Origin: Fonticella tunisiensis
GTDB taxonomy: Bacteria; Bacillota; Clostridia; Clostridiales; Caloramatoraceae
Direction of reading: 5' to 3'
Length of the DNA stretch: 64,000 nt
NCBI RefSeq assembly: GCF_004364155.1
Contig: NZ_SOAZ01000001.1
Location: 124,001 to 188,000, forward strand
Below the pieces are notes generated by a model that saw nothing but the letters and a program-made list of their open reading frames with translations, did not search any database and was not told the origin of the DNA. This document shows positions 26,779-36,454 of the stretch, piece after piece. Position 1 is the first letter of the stretch. Every line of letters starts with the position of its first letter. Position numbers and translations under genes: made by a program.

Positions 26779-28737
26779 ATGAGTGAATTTAAGATAGTTT
26801 CAAAATTTAAGCCCATGGGTGATCAGCCCCAGGCCATTGATAAGCTTGTTGAAGGCATAAAAAGGGGAGATAAATATCAAACCCTTCTTGGGGTTACAGG
26901 TTCAGGCAAGACATTCACAATGGCAAATATAATAGAAAGGGTGCAGAAGCCAACCCTTGTACTGGCACACAATAAAACCCTTGCGGCTCAGCTTTACAAC
27001 GAGTTTAAGGAGTTCTTTCCAAACAATGCTGTAGAGTATTTTGTCAGTTATTACGATTACTATCAGCCGGAGGCATATGTTGCCCATACAGATACCTATA
27101 TTGAAAAGGATGCCTCCATAAACGAAGAAATCGATAAGCTAAGACACTCTGCAACTTCAGCCCTCTTTGAGAGGAGAGATGTTATAATAGTTGCAAGTGT
27201 GTCCTGTATATATGGACTTGGAGATCCTTTTGAATACAGGGAATTGGTGCTGTCCTTAAGAAAGGGTATGGAAAGGGATAGAGATGAAGTTTTAAGAAAG
27301 CTTGTTGACATACAGTACCAGAGAAACGACATAAATTTTACGAGAGGTACCTTTAGGGTTCGTGGTGATGTTGTTGAGATATTTCCTGCATCATCCTCTG
27401 AAAGGGCCATAAGGGTTGAGTTCTTTGGCGACGAAATAGACAGGATATGTGAAATAGACGTTTTAACGGGGGAAATACTTGGAGAGAGAAAACATGTTGC
27501 TATATTTCCTGCATCACATTATGCTGCATCAAGGGAAAAGATTGAAAAGGCAATTGAAAATATAGAAAAGGAACTTGAGGTAAGGCATAAGGAGCTTTTA
27601 GACCAGGGTAAGCTTCTTGAGGCACAGAGGCTTCAGCAGAGAACCAACTACGATATTGAAATGCTCAGAGAAGTTGGCTATTGCTCTGGAATTGAAAACT
27701 ACTCAAGGCATTTCGATGGAAGAAAACCCGGGGAAGCGCCTTATACCCTTTTAGACTATTTTCCTGAAGACTTCCTTCTTTTCATAGATGAGTCCCATGT
27801 TACACTTCCACAGGTAAGGGCCATGTATGCAGGGGACAGGTCGAGAAAGGAAAGTCTTGTTGAATACGGTTTCAGGCTTCCATGTGCCTTTGATAACAGG
27901 CCTTTGAAATTTGATGAGTTTGAAAGGAAGATAAATCAAGTTGTGTTCGTAAGCGCTACGCCTGCAGAATATGAGACATCACATTCCACACAGATAGTTG
28001 AGCAGATTATAAGGCCAACGGGGCTTGTGGATCCTGAGATAGTAATAAGGCCTGTTAAGGGGCAGATAGATGATCTAATATCTGAAATTCGGAAAACTGT
28101 TTCAAGGGGATTCAGAGTTCTTATTACAACGCTTACAAAGAAGATGGCAGAGGATTTGACGGATTATCTTAAAGAGGTTGAAATAAAGGTCAGGTATATG
28201 CATTCTGATATAGATACGATTGAGAGGACGAGAATTATTAGAGATTTAAGGCTTGGAACCTTTGATGTTCTTGTCGGTATTAATCTTTTGAGGGAAGGAC
28301 TTGATATTCCTGAGGTAGCCCTTGTTGCAATACTTGATGCAGACAAGGAAGGCTTCCTGCGTTCTGAAACATCCCTAATTCAGACAATAGGAAGGGCAGC
28401 CAGAAACGTAGAAAGCAAGGTTATAATGTATGCAGATACTATTACAGGATCAATGCAAAGGGCCATAGATGAAACTAACAGAAGAAGAAAAATACAGATG
28501 GAATACAATGAAAGGCACGGAATAATACCAAGGACAGTTATTAAGCCTGTACACGATGCAATTGAAGCTACAAAGTTGGCTGAAGAAAAGGCTGAATATG
28601 TTGAAAGTGGAACGAATATTGATGAACTTATTAAGTCCCTTGAAGAGTCAATGAAGGAGGCTGCAAAGAACCTTGAATTTGAGAGGGCGGCTGAGCTGAG
28701 GGATAAGATACTTGAACTTAAAAAGCAGTTAAATTAG
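26779..28737 (+). CDS. uvrB: Excinuclease ABC subunit B
   Basis: Damage-verifying helicase-like subunit of nucleotide excision repair. At 652 residues it has Walker [10 protein letters not shown], the beta-hairpin region [11 protein letters not shown], helicase motifs ([30 protein letters not shown]) and a C-terminal UVR domain that binds UvrC ([13 protein letters not shown]). GAGGTG precedes the ATG. It is under a LexA box and followed by uvrA. Confidence 0.97.
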   Translation: MSEFKIVSKFKPMGDQPQAIDKLVEGIKRGDKYQTLLGVTGSGKTFTMANIIERVQKPTLVLAHNKTLAAQLYNEFKEFFPNNAVEYFVSYYDYYQPEAYVAHTDTYIEKDASINEEIDKLRHSATSALFERRDVIIVASVSCIYGLGDPFEYRELVLSLRKGMERDRDEVLRKLVDIQYQRNDINFTRGTFRVRGDVVEIFPASSSERAIRVEFFGDEIDRICEIDVLTGEILGERKHVAIFPASHYAASREKIEKAIENIEKELEVRHKELLDQGKLLEAQRLQQRTNYDIEMLREVGYCSGIENYSRHFDGRKPGEAPYTLLDYFPEDFLLFIDESHVTLPQVRAMYAGDRSRKESLVEYGFRLPCAFDNRPLKFDEFERKINQVVFVSATPAEYETSHSTQIVEQIIRPTGLVDPEIVIRPVKGQIDDLISEIRKTVSRGFRVLITTLTKKMAEDLTDYLKEVEIKVRYMHSDIDTIERTRIIRDLRLGTFDVLVGINLLREGLDIPEVALVAILDADKEGFLRSETSLIQTIGRAARNVESKVIMYADTITGSMQRAIDETNRRRKIQMEYNERHGIIPRTVIKPVHDAIEATKLAEEKAEYVESGTNIDELIKSLEESMKEAAKNLEFERAAELRDKILELKKQLN

Positions 28738-28750
28738 AATAAAAAAGGCG

Positions 28751-28798
28751 CAATGTGCTGGCAGATATTTGCCGGCACATTGACTTGATTAGGATTTT
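28751..28798 (+). terminator. Hairpin between uvrB and uvrA
   Basis: CAATGTGCTGGCA pairs with TTGCCGGCACATTG, then AC-TTGATTAGGA and six T's. The U tract is displaced from the stem, so this may be a partial terminator or mRNA-processing hairpin within the uvrBA unit. Confidence 0.55.
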
Positions 28799-28824
28799 TT
28801 ATAATGGATATAATTATGATGTAA

Positions 28825-28862
28825 GTGACAGCTGTAAAGATTACAAGTTATGTTACTGTCAC
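28825..28862 (+). promoter_or_regulatory. Second hairpin in the uvrA leader
   Basis: GTGACAG (28825-28831) pairs with CTGTCAC (28856-28862), with inner TGTAA/TTACA pairing, directly before the uvrA ribosome-binding site. A possible separate promoter (TTGATT at 28785-28790, 18-nt spacer, TATAAT at 28809-28814) lies upstream. Confidence 0.4.
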
Positions 28863-28880
28863 CATGGGAGAGGTGAAAAG

Positions 28881-31706
28881 ATGTCAAAGGATAAGATAAT
28901 TATAAAAGGTGCAAGGGAGAACAATTTAAAGAACATAGATGTTGAGATTCCAAGGGATAAGTTTGTAGTTCTTACAGGCCTTTCCGGCTCAGGTAAGTCC
29001 TCACTTGCCTTTGACACCATATACGCAGAGGGGCAGAGAAGGTATGTTGAATCCCTTTCTGCGTATGCAAGGCAGTTCTTAGGTCAAATGGACAAGCCGG
29101 ATGTGGATTACATTGAGGGGCTTTCCCCTGCAATATCAATAGACCAGAAGACTACAAGCAAAAATCCACGTTCAACAGTTGGAACTGTAACCGAGATATA
29201 CGATTATTTAAGACTTCTATATGCCAGAATAGGTGTCCCCCACTGCCCAAAGTGTGGAAAGGAAATAAAGCAGCAGAGCATCGATCAGATTGTAGAGCAG
29301 ATCATGGCTCTTCCTGAAAGAACAAAGATGCAGGTGCTTGCTCCCATAGTAAGGGGAAAAAAGGGAGAGCATGTAAAGCTTCTTGAAAATATCAAGAAGA
29401 ACGGATATGTAAGGGTAAGGGTAGATGGAGAAATAAGGGATGTTAATGAAGAGATAACACTTGAAAAGAATAAAAAACATAACATTGAAGTTGTTATAGA
29501 TAGAATAGTGGTTAAGGAAGGAATAGAGTCAAGGCTTGCAGACTCAGTTGAAGCGGCACTTAAACTTTCAGAGGGGCTTGTTATAATAGACGTAATAGAT
29601 GGAGAAGAGATGCTCTTTAGCGAAAACTTTGCATGCCCTGACTGCGGAATAAGTATAGGAGAGCTTGCTCCGAGAATGTTTTCGTTCAACAGTCCCTATG
29701 GAAAGTGCCCCAAGTGTGATGGACTTGGAACCCTTTTAGAGGTGTCCCCTGACATGGTAATACCAAACAGGAAGCTTTCAATAAATGAAGGAGCAATTCT
29801 GCCATGGGGAAGCCTGAAGGAGGATTCATGGGCAAATTCTATATTAACGGGCCTTTCAAAGCATTATAACTTTAGTCTTGATGAGCCTGTTGAAAATCTT
29901 CCTGAAGAAATTATCAACATGCTTCTCTATGGCAATAATGGTGAGAAGTTCAAGGTGCAGTTCAATAGGGAATATGGCAAAGGGGAGATTATGTATTCCT
30001 TTGAGGGGGTAATCCCTAATCTTGAGAGGAGATACAGGGAAACTAACTCTGACTACATGAGGGAAGAAATAGAAGGGTATATGGAAAAGAAAAAATGCCC
30101 AAAATGTCATGGCTCAAGGCTTAGGGAGGAGAGCCGTGCCGTAACAGTTGGAGGGCTTTCAATAGATAAGGTATGCGATATGCCAATAAGGGATGAACTT
30201 GAATTTTTCAACAATGTATCCCTTACGGAAAAGCAGAGGACAATAGCTGCTCAAGTTTTAAAGGAAATAAAGTCAAGGCTTACATTCCTTATAGACGTTG
30301 GTCTTGACTATTTAACTCTTTCGAGGGAAGCATCAACTCTATCCGGCGGCGAGTCCCAGAGAATAAGGCTTGCGACACAGATAGGCTCAAGCCTTATGGG
30401 AGTTTTATATATACTTGATGAGCCAAGCATAGGGCTTCATCAAAGGGATAACGACAGGCTCCTTGCAACCCTAAAACATTTGAGGGATCTTGGAAATACC
30501 CTTATTGTTGTTGAGCATGATGAGGACACAATGAGAGAGGCAGACTATATCATAGATATAGGCCCTGGAGCTGGTGCCCATGGCGGAAAGGTAGTTGCTG
30601 CCGGTACTCCTGAAGAGGTTGCAATGTCGGAAGAATCCTATACTGGTCTCTATCTTTCAGGGAAAAGAAAGATAGAGGTTCCAAAGGAGAGAAAGAAGCC
30701 AAATGGGAACTGGATAGAGATAAGAGGCGCAAAGGAGAACAATCTTAAGAATATAAATGTAAAGTTTCCACTTGGAGTCTTTACCTGTGTAACAGGTGTT
30801 TCCGGCTCAGGTAAAAGTACACTTGTAAATGAGATACTTTATAAAGGAGTTGCAAGGGAGATTAACGGGCTAAAGGAAAAGCCGGGTGATTACAGGGAAA
30901 TTCGGGGAATTGAAAATATCGATAAGATTATAGATATTGATCAATCACCAATAGGAAGAACACCCAGGTCAAACCCTGCAACCTACACAGGCGTGTTTGA
31001 TCATATACGGGAGATATTCACACAGACGCCTGAAGCAAAGATGAGGGGATATAAACCGGGAAGGTTCAGTTTTAATGTAAAGGGCGGAAGGTGTGAAGCC
31101 TGTGGAGGAGATGGAATAATAAAAATTGAAATGCAGTTCCTACCTGATGTTTACATCCCATGTGAGGTATGTAAGGGAAAGAGATACAACAGGGAAACCC
31201 TTGAAGTTAAATATAAGGGGAAAAATATTGCTGATGTTCTTGACATGACAGTTGAAGAGGCACTTGAATTCTTTGAAAACATTCCGAGAATCAAAAACAA
31301 GCTGCAGACGCTTTATGATGTAGGACTTTCATATATTAAGCTTGGGCAGCCATCAACTCAACTCTCAGGCGGTGAAGCACAGAGGGTTAAACTTGCAACA
31401 GAACTTTCAAGGAGAAGTACGGGCAAAACTCTCTATATTCTTGATGAACCGACAACGGGACTCCATATGGAGGATGTAAGAAAGCTTATTGACATAATTA
31501 AGAGACTCGTTGAGGGGGGAAATACCGTTGTTGTAATTGAGCACAATCTTGATGTAATAAAATCAGCCGACTATATTATAGACCTCGGTCCTGAGGGAGG
31601 AGACAGAGGAGGTACAGTAATTGCCTGTGGAACTCCTGAAGAGGTTGCTGAAAATGAAGCTTCGTACACTGGAATATATTTAAAGAAGGTACTGGAGAGG
31701 GGTTAA
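28881..31706 (+). CDS. uvrA: Excinuclease ABC subunit A
   Basis: Damage-recognition ATPase of 941 residues with two ABC modules ([14 protein letters not shown] and [14 protein letters not shown]), two signature motifs (LSGGESQRI and LSGGEAQRV) and zinc-finger cysteine pairs ([32 protein letters not shown]). The ATG at 28881 with GAGAGGTG is preferred; the upstream in-frame ATG at 28755 has no site and would add an unrelated 42 residues that cover the leader hairpin. Confidence 0.97.
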   Translation: MSKDKIIIKGARENNLKNIDVEIPRDKFVVLTGLSGSGKSSLAFDTIYAEGQRRYVESLSAYARQFLGQMDKPDVDYIEGLSPAISIDQKTTSKNPRSTVGTVTEIYDYLRLLYARIGVPHCPKCGKEIKQQSIDQIVEQIMALPERTKMQVLAPIVRGKKGEHVKLLENIKKNGYVRVRVDGEIRDVNEEITLEKNKKHNIEVVIDRIVVKEGIESRLADSVEAALKLSEGLVIIDVIDGEEMLFSENFACPDCGISIGELAPRMFSFNSPYGKCPKCDGLGTLLEVSPDMVIPNRKLSINEGAILPWGSLKEDSWANSILTGLSKHYNFSLDEPVENLPEEIINMLLYGNNGEKFKVQFNREYGKGEIMYSFEGVIPNLERRYRETNSDYMREEIEGYMEKKKCPKCHGSRLREESRAVTVGGLSIDKVCDMPIRDELEFFNNVSLTEKQRTIAAQVLKEIKSRLTFLIDVGLDYLTLSREASTLSGGESQRIRLATQIGSSLMGVLYILDEPSIGLHQRDNDRLLATLKHLRDLGNTLIVVEHDEDTMREADYIIDIGPGAGAHGGKVVAAGTPEEVAMSEESYTGLYLSGKRKIEVPKERKKPNGNWIEIRGAKENNLKNINVKFPLGVFTCVTGVSGSGKSTLVNEILYKGVAREINGLKEKPGDYREIRGIENIDKIIDIDQSPIGRTPRSNPATYTGVFDHIREIFTQTPEAKMRGYKPGRFSFNVKGGRCEACGGDGIIKIEMQFLPDVYIPCEVCKGKRYNRETLEVKYKGKNIADVLDMTVEEALEFFENIPRIKNKLQTLYDVGLSYIKLGQPSTQLSGGEAQRVKLATELSRRSTGKTLYILDEPTTGLHMEDVRKLIDIIKRLVEGGNTVVVIEHNLDVIKSADYIIDLGPEGGDRGGTVIACGTPEEVAENEASYTGIYLKKVLERG

Positions 31707-31769
31707 GAGATAACATATCCGAAGGAACGACATAAAGGATAAAGAATATAGTATGAGTAATATGATTAT

Positions 31770-31805
31770 AACTGCCTGGAGAGTGTGCCGGGCAGTTTTT
31801 TCTTT
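31770..31805 (+). terminator. Terminator after uvrA
   Basis: AACTGCC (31770-31776) pairs with GGGCAGTT (31790-31797), followed by T's. Confidence 0.82.
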
Positions 31806-31870
31806 AAAGGCTGTAAAAATTATGCTACTCTGAAAAGCCCATTGGAATAAAAGCAGAAAATGTTTACAGG

Positions 31871-32074
31871 TAGGCGCTGCGATAAAAAATATATTTCATT
31901 CACCAGTACGCTTTGCAAAGAAGTTCTAAGGCTTGGGATTTGAAAAATCAAGAACTTTCGTTAAACTCGCTTCTCTCAAACAAACGAAGGTTCTAGGATT
32001 TTTCTGCATCCCTTCGCCTAGAACTTCTAATTGCCCGCTTTATGTGAATTTCATATATTTTTTATCTCCGCTTA
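31871..32074. mobile_element. Palindromic MITE-like element
   Basis: About 204 bp that fold back along nearly their whole length. The left end (GGCGCTGCGATAAAAAATAT, 31873 on) and the right end read in reverse (TAAGCG-GAGATAAAAAATAT) match, and the match continues inward through AAGTTCTAAGGCTTGGGAT against AAGTTCTAGGCGAAGGGAT and AAAAATC-AAGAACTTTCGTT against AAAAATCCTAGAACCTTCGTT. The loop is about 20 nt. No ORF is present. Its terminal sequence recurs elsewhere in the window, so it behaves as a mobile, non-autonomous repeat. Confidence 0.7.
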
Positions 32075-32322
32075 GTTTCTGAACTGGAACAACGGATTAA
32101 TCTAGAAACTGTGTTTTTAGTATTAGGGTAAAATCCGGGAGTACAGATTTGGCTTTTACTTGATATACTACTTGAAATTTATTCCATATTCGTTTTAGGA
32201 ATGGGCTTAACTAGAAGTATATTGAGTTAACTTGGCATGTACGATAAAATTTTCAAAAATCATTAGAGGACTTAAAATAGATATAAATATTAGATCTATT
32301 AAATAAATTGCTGAAATAGTTT
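32075..32322. other. Unassigned AT-rich region before an orphan terminator
   Basis: No ORF with a ribosome-binding site was found on either strand. It lies between the palindromic element and a good terminator, so it may hold a small RNA or decayed DNA. Confidence 0.3.
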
Positions 32323-32350
32323 AAATCAGGAATTACTCCTGATTTTTATT
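32323..32350 (+). terminator. Orphan intrinsic terminator
   Basis: AAATCAGGA (32323-32331) pairs with TCCTGATTT (32337-32345), followed by TTATTT. No gene ends nearby. Confidence 0.7.
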
Positions 32351-32432
32351 TATATTATGGATATAATTGTAAATGTTGTTATAGTAATCAATGGTAAAGA
32401 AATTATCCGGTAGATTTATAAGTTGAATTTTA

Positions 32433-32441
32433 TGGTATAAT
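32433..32441 (+). promoter_or_regulatory. Extended -10 element of the FHA-ftsW-pbp operon
   Basis: TGG followed by TATAAT (32436-32441) forms an extended -10; no good -35 is seen. It lies 30 nt before the FHA gene. Confidence 0.55.
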
Positions 32442-32470
32442 ATTGTTGATTTTAAATAAAGGGTGATGAT

Positions 32471-32896
32471 ATGAGTGCTGGATTGATTTTAAGATATGTA
32501 ATAATAGCCATAATATACATAATACTTTTTAGAATAGTAAGGATTATGTATTTGGATTTAAAGGGAATAAGGAGTGATGATGAAAGAAAGGATATAACAT
32601 ATGCCCTTGAAGTAATAGATGTACCCGGGAGCATTGGCATTGCAAGGGGAAGTCTCTACCCTGTGCATAAACTAACAAGCATTGGGCGCAAGGCGGATAA
32701 CAGTATTACGCTAAATGATCCCTATGTTTCAAGCTATCACGCCCAGATTTATATTGAAAACGATGGCCTTTTTATAAAAGATTTAAACAGTACAAATGGC
32801 ACCATAAAAAACGGCATAAGGATTAAGGGTGTTGAGAGACTTCAATCCGGCGATGTAATAGAAATTGGAAGAACATCATTTAAGGTTGTGGAATAG
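32471..32896 (+). CDS. Membrane-anchored FHA-domain protein
   Basis: A 141-residue protein with one N-terminal helix (about 5-27) and a forkhead-associated domain (about 65-140) carrying the phosphothreonine-binding residues IGR, SSYHA and NSTNG. It should bind a phosphorylated partner at the cytoplasmic face of the membrane. It is translated just ahead of an FtsW/RodA gene and a class B PBP, so it probably tunes their activity through Ser/Thr kinase signalling; the kinase is not in the window. Confidence 0.88.
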   Translation: MSAGLILRYVIIAIIYIILFRIVRIMYLDLKGIRSDDERKDITYALEVIDVPGSIGIARGSLYPVHKLTSIGRKADNSITLNDPYVSSYHAQIYIENDGLFIKDLNSTNGTIKNGIRIKGVERLQSGDVIEIGRTSFKVVE

Positions 32897-32906
32897 AGGG
32901 ATTGAA

Positions 32907-34142
32907 ATGGAAAAATACGAGAAGTCGATATTAAAAGCAATATATACAGTTACAATGCTTATGTTCTTGGTACTGGCTTTTATAAAAGGAGGCTTCAACT
33001 ATATTCCCCTGGTGCTTGGACTGTCATCCTGCGCGCTTATTGCCTGTGCTCATTTTATCATAAAGAGGTTCTTCCCGAAGGGAGATAAATATCTGCTTAT
33101 AATATCAGCCTTTTTAGCGCAGTTAGGCCTTGTCATGATATACAGGCTCGATTCAGTAAATACAAATGTGGCAATTGTAAAGTTAAAATCAGTAAGGCAG
33201 GTATGGTGGTTTACAATTGGCATGGCAATTTATATTCTTTTGGTTGTATTTCTTCCAGAGATTAAAAGGTTGGAAAAGGTTAAATATGCTTATATTGTGG
33301 CTGCAATAGCGCTGCTTGCTTCTACTTTATTTCTTGGAAGCGAAATTAAGGGGTCCAGAAATTGGCTCAATTTTGGGTATTTCAGCATACAGCCATCGGA
33401 GATTGCAAAGCTGTTTTTGATTTTATACCTGGCCTCAGCCATACAAGATATCAAAAATGCATATGATACCATAAAGGTTGCAATTCCTGTTTTCATATGC
33501 ATTATGCTGCTTGTTGTTGAGAAGGACCTTGGCGCAGCCCTTATATTCTTCGGAGTTTTTATGGCTATGCTTTATATTGGTACTTCAAATAAAAAATACA
33601 TTTTAATAGGAATTGCATGCTTTGCACTGGGAGGGGTTTTGAGCTATTTTCTGTTCAATCATGTAAGGATAAGGGTTGATATATGGCTAAATCCATGGGC
33701 AGATAAATCAGGAAAAGGCTATCAAATACTTCAATCATTGTTTGGAATAGCCGCAGGAGGTCTTTTTGGTAAAGGATTGGGAGAGGGAAATCCATATCTC
33801 ATACCTGAAGCACACACCGATTTCATTTTTTCGGCAATAAGTGAGGAGCTTGGGCTTATGGGTGCAATGGCCATTATTCTTCTATATCTTTTGCTTGTTT
33901 ACAGAGGCCTTAGGGCTGCAATATATGCTAAGGACAACTATTCAAGGCTTGTTGCGGTAGGTATTTCGAGTATGATAGCCTTTCAGGTATTTGTAATTAT
34001 TGGAGGAGTAACTAAAATGATTCCCCTCACAGGAATAACCCTCCCCTTTGTTAGTTATGGCGGAAGCTCCATGGTTTTAAATTTTACCTCAATCGGTGTT
34101 CTTCAAAGAATTTCTGAGTCGGGGAGGAAGTACTATGAATGA
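32907..34142 (+). CDS. FtsW/RodA/SpoVE-family glycosyltransferase
   Basis: SEDS-family peptidoglycan polymerase of 411 residues with about ten membrane helices. It shows the signature ADKSGKGYQILQSLFGIAAGG, GLGEG, the HTDFIFSAISEELG motif and the C-terminal GGSSMV motif. The ATG at 32907 follows AGAGGG by 6 nt; an upstream in-frame start at 32865 lies inside the FHA gene. It overlaps the following PBP gene by 8 nt, the standard SEDS-bPBP pairing. Confidence 0.92.
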   Translation: MEKYEKSILKAIYTVTMLMFLVLAFIKGGFNYIPLVLGLSSCALIACAHFIIKRFFPKGDKYLLIISAFLAQLGLVMIYRLDSVNTNVAIVKLKSVRQVWWFTIGMAIYILLVVFLPEIKRLEKVKYAYIVAAIALLASTLFLGSEIKGSRNWLNFGYFSIQPSEIAKLFLILYLASAIQDIKNAYDTIKVAIPVFICIMLLVVEKDLGAALIFFGVFMAMLYIGTSNKKYILIGIACFALGGVLSYFLFNHVRIRVDIWLNPWADKSGKGYQILQSLFGIAAGGLFGKGLGEGNPYLIPEAHTDFIFSAISEELGLMGAMAIILLYLLLVYRGLRAAIYAKDNYSRLVAVGISSMIAFQVFVIIGGVTKMIPLTGITLPFVSYGGSSMVLNFTSIGVLQRISESGRKYYE

Positions 34143-35598
34143 TAAGAATCTAATTAGAAATATCAAGATTCTGCTTATATTTTTTTCACTATGTTTTTTC
34201 AGCATGATAGTATATCTAACCTATTTTGATATATTTGTGGCGGATAAAATAGCAAACGATACCTCAAACCAGAGGGTGAGACTTGAAGAGAGTAAAATAT
34301 TAAGGGGTTCTATTCTGGACAGAGATGGCGATATAATTGTGTATAGCGAAGTTAAAAATGGAAAGGATCAGAGAAGGGTTTATAAATATGGGGAGGAGTT
34401 TGCACATTTAACTGGATATAACAGCTATAAATACGGTAAGAGCGGAATAGAGCTTGCTTATAACGATGTGCTTATAGGAAGGGCTTCTGCATCCTATGAT
34501 ATGGTTGGTAACTTTTTTAAAGGACTAAGAGAATTTATAAACAAGGACACTAAAAGAGGAGATGACGTTTATTTAACCATAGATAAAAACCTTCAGAATA
34601 AAGCCTTTAACGTTCTTGGAAACGATAGGGGAGCCGTTGTGGTATTAAACCCAAAAACCGGGGAAATACTTGCGATGGTTTCAAAACCATCCTTTAATCC
34701 GCAGGATTATTTTGATGATAACACGAATAAAATAAAGGTGTATAACAGTGAGCAGTCAGGAGCACCTCAGGTAAATAGGGCAGTAAGCGGAAACTATACT
34801 CCAGGTTCAACATTTAAAATTATAACAACTGCATCGGCTCTTGAAAATATTGGTAATATAAATAAGAAGTACTTTAACTGTACGGGTAAGCTTAAAATAG
34901 GCAACTATGTTTTATCCGACGCAGGAGGCGAGGCCCACGGAAGGTTGGATCTTCAATCTGCCTTTAGGGTGTCCTGCAATTCAACCTTTGGGCAGATAGG
35001 GATGGAACTTGGATATGACAAACTTAAGAATACTGCTGAAAATTTTATGTTTAACGGGGACATATCCTTTAATGACGAATACAGTATTTTTAATGTTAGA
35101 GAAGGATCAATAGATATAAAAGACGAAAAGGATAGAGCCTACCTTGCACAGAGCGCAATAGGCCAGGGCGAGGTTACTGCAAGCCCTCTTCAAATGGCCC
35201 TTGTTGCATCGTCAATTGCAAACGATGGGGTTATGATGAAACCCTATGTAGTTAAGGAAATAAAGGATAGATATGATGTGAGCCTTTATCAGGCAAAGCC
35301 TGAAAAACTTACATCGCCGGTTTCAAAGGATGTTGCAGATAAAATCAAAGGTTACATGGAGGAAGTTGTAAAGGAAGGTACCGGAAAGAATGCCAGAATA
35401 TCAGGAATTAAGATTGCTGGGAAAACAGGTACCGCGGAGGTAGGTGAAAATCAGGAACCCCATTCATGGTTTGTTGGCTTTGCACCTGTAGAAAATCCAC
35501 AGATTGCCTTTGCGGTCATAGTTGAAAATGGAGGTGCCGGAGGAAAAAGAGCAGCAGAGATTGCAAGGGAGGTTATGAGGGCTTACTTTAAAAAATAA
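34135..35598 (+). CDS. Class B penicillin-binding protein (transpeptidase)
   Basis: Peptidoglycan cross-linking enzyme of 487 residues: N-terminal helix (about 10-32), dimerisation region (EESKILRGSILDRDG) and transpeptidase domain. The active-site motifs are SxxK in TPGSTFKII, SxN in SCNSTF and KTG in AGKTGTAE. GGGGAGG precedes the ATG at 34135. It works with the SEDS protein encoded just before. A terminator follows directly. Confidence 0.95.
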   Translation: MNDKNLIRNIKILLIFFSLCFFSMIVYLTYFDIFVADKIANDTSNQRVRLEESKILRGSILDRDGDIIVYSEVKNGKDQRRVYKYGEEFAHLTGYNSYKYGKSGIELAYNDVLIGRASASYDMVGNFFKGLREFINKDTKRGDDVYLTIDKNLQNKAFNVLGNDRGAVVVLNPKTGEILAMVSKPSFNPQDYFDDNTNKIKVYNSEQSGAPQVNRAVSGNYTPGSTFKIITTASALENIGNINKKYFNCTGKLKIGNYVLSDAGGEAHGRLDLQSAFRVSCNSTFGQIGMELGYDKLKNTAENFMFNGDISFNDEYSIFNVREGSIDIKDEKDRAYLAQSAIGQGEVTASPLQMALVASSIANDGVMMKPYVVKEIKDRYDVSLYQAKPEKLTSPVSKDVADKIKGYMEEVVKEGTGKNARISGIKIAGKTGTAEVGENQEPHSWFVGFAPVENPQIAFAVIVENGGAGGKRAAEIAREVMRAYFKK

Positions 35599-35600
35599 CG

Positions 35601-35638
35601 GCTGGCATATGATGCTAAGCGCCATATGTCAGCTTTTT
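35601..35638 (+). terminator. Terminator of the FHA-ftsW-pbp operon
   Basis: GCTGGCATATG (35601-35611) pairs with CATATGTCAGC (35623-35633), then five T's. Confidence 0.85.
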
Positions 35639-35721
35639 AAATTTTTTCTCAAACACTTGTTCGATAGTTTATGCTGATATATACTATATATGAAGTAAGT
35701 TTACATAAGGAGAATGTTTTT

Positions 35722-36336
35722 ATGACGGGGAAAACCCACGTTGGTATAGGAGTTATGGCAACAGTCATACTATCGGAATATTTGCCTGTGGACTTGTCCA
35801 TAGTATCCCTTGTGGCATGCGCATTTTCTTCTATACTGCCTGATATAGATCACCCAAATAGTATAATAAATAAGTACATACTTCCCGTTAAAAACAAAGC
35901 TGTAAAAGCATCGATATATATAACACTGGGAGTATTTTTGTATGTTCTGAACTATTTTTACTTTGATGAGGTATATCTTAAGGCTGTTGGGATATTTTTA
36001 GTATTAATTGGAGTGTCCTCCCACAGAAATGGAATAACCCACAGCCTTACAGGGCTTCTGTGTTTTACAGGCGTGTATGGCTATATGGCTTTAACATACG
36101 GATGGAAAGAGAGCATTTTGCCATTTACAATAGGATATGGAGCCCATCTTATAGGAGATATGTTTACCGCCAGGGGAATTGCCCTCTTTTTCCCATTCAG
36201 AAAAAAGAGGTACAAAATGCCTTTAACCTTTTCAGTAGGTACCTGGTGGGGAAATCTGATTGAGGGCCTGATTATTTCGGGGGGATTAATATACCTTACC
36301 TGGAGGCTTCCGATTATATTATCAAAGCTTAAATAA
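35722..36336 (+). CDS. YdjM/DUF457-type membrane-bound metal-dependent hydrolase
   Basis: A 204-residue membrane protein with about five helices and the family's metal-ligand motifs: MTGKTHVGIGV (His), LPDIDHPNS (D..DH), RNGITHSL and GYGAHLIGDMF. LexA-regulated YdjM of E. coli belongs to the family; its substrate is unknown. The ATG at 35722 with AAGGAGA is preferred over an upstream in-frame start at 35671. Confidence 0.85.
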   Translation: MTGKTHVGIGVMATVILSEYLPVDLSIVSLVACAFSSILPDIDHPNSIINKYILPVKNKAVKASIYITLGVFLYVLNYFYFDEVYLKAVGIFLVLIGVSSHRNGITHSLTGLLCFTGVYGYMALTYGWKESILPFTIGYGAHLIGDMFTARGIALFFPFRKKRYKMPLTFSVGTWWGNLIEGLIISGGLIYLTWRLPIILSKLK

Positions 36337-36379
36337 GATGTTATTGAATTAATTTGTTGTACTAGATAAATTTACAGAT

Positions 36380-36421
36380 CAACGCTGCGATAAAAAATAT
36401 ATTCCATTCACCAGTACCCTT
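36380..36421 (+). repeat. Dispersed repeat copy C (single end)
   Basis: AACGCTGCGATAAAAAATAT followed by ATTCCATTCACCAGTACCCT. It matches the left end of the palindromic element at 31871 over about 40 bp; the preceding TTTACAG is also shared. It lies in the gap between the DUF457 gene and uvrC. Confidence 0.75.
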
Positions 36422-36454
36422 AGAAAAACATCATATTAAGTGAGGAGGGAGAGC

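Noticed and set aside
28755-28880. N-terminal extension of UvrA by 42 residues
   Set aside because: No ribosome-binding site at 28755, the added residues do not resemble UvrA, and the stretch contains a leader hairpin; the ATG at 28881 has GAGAGGTG.
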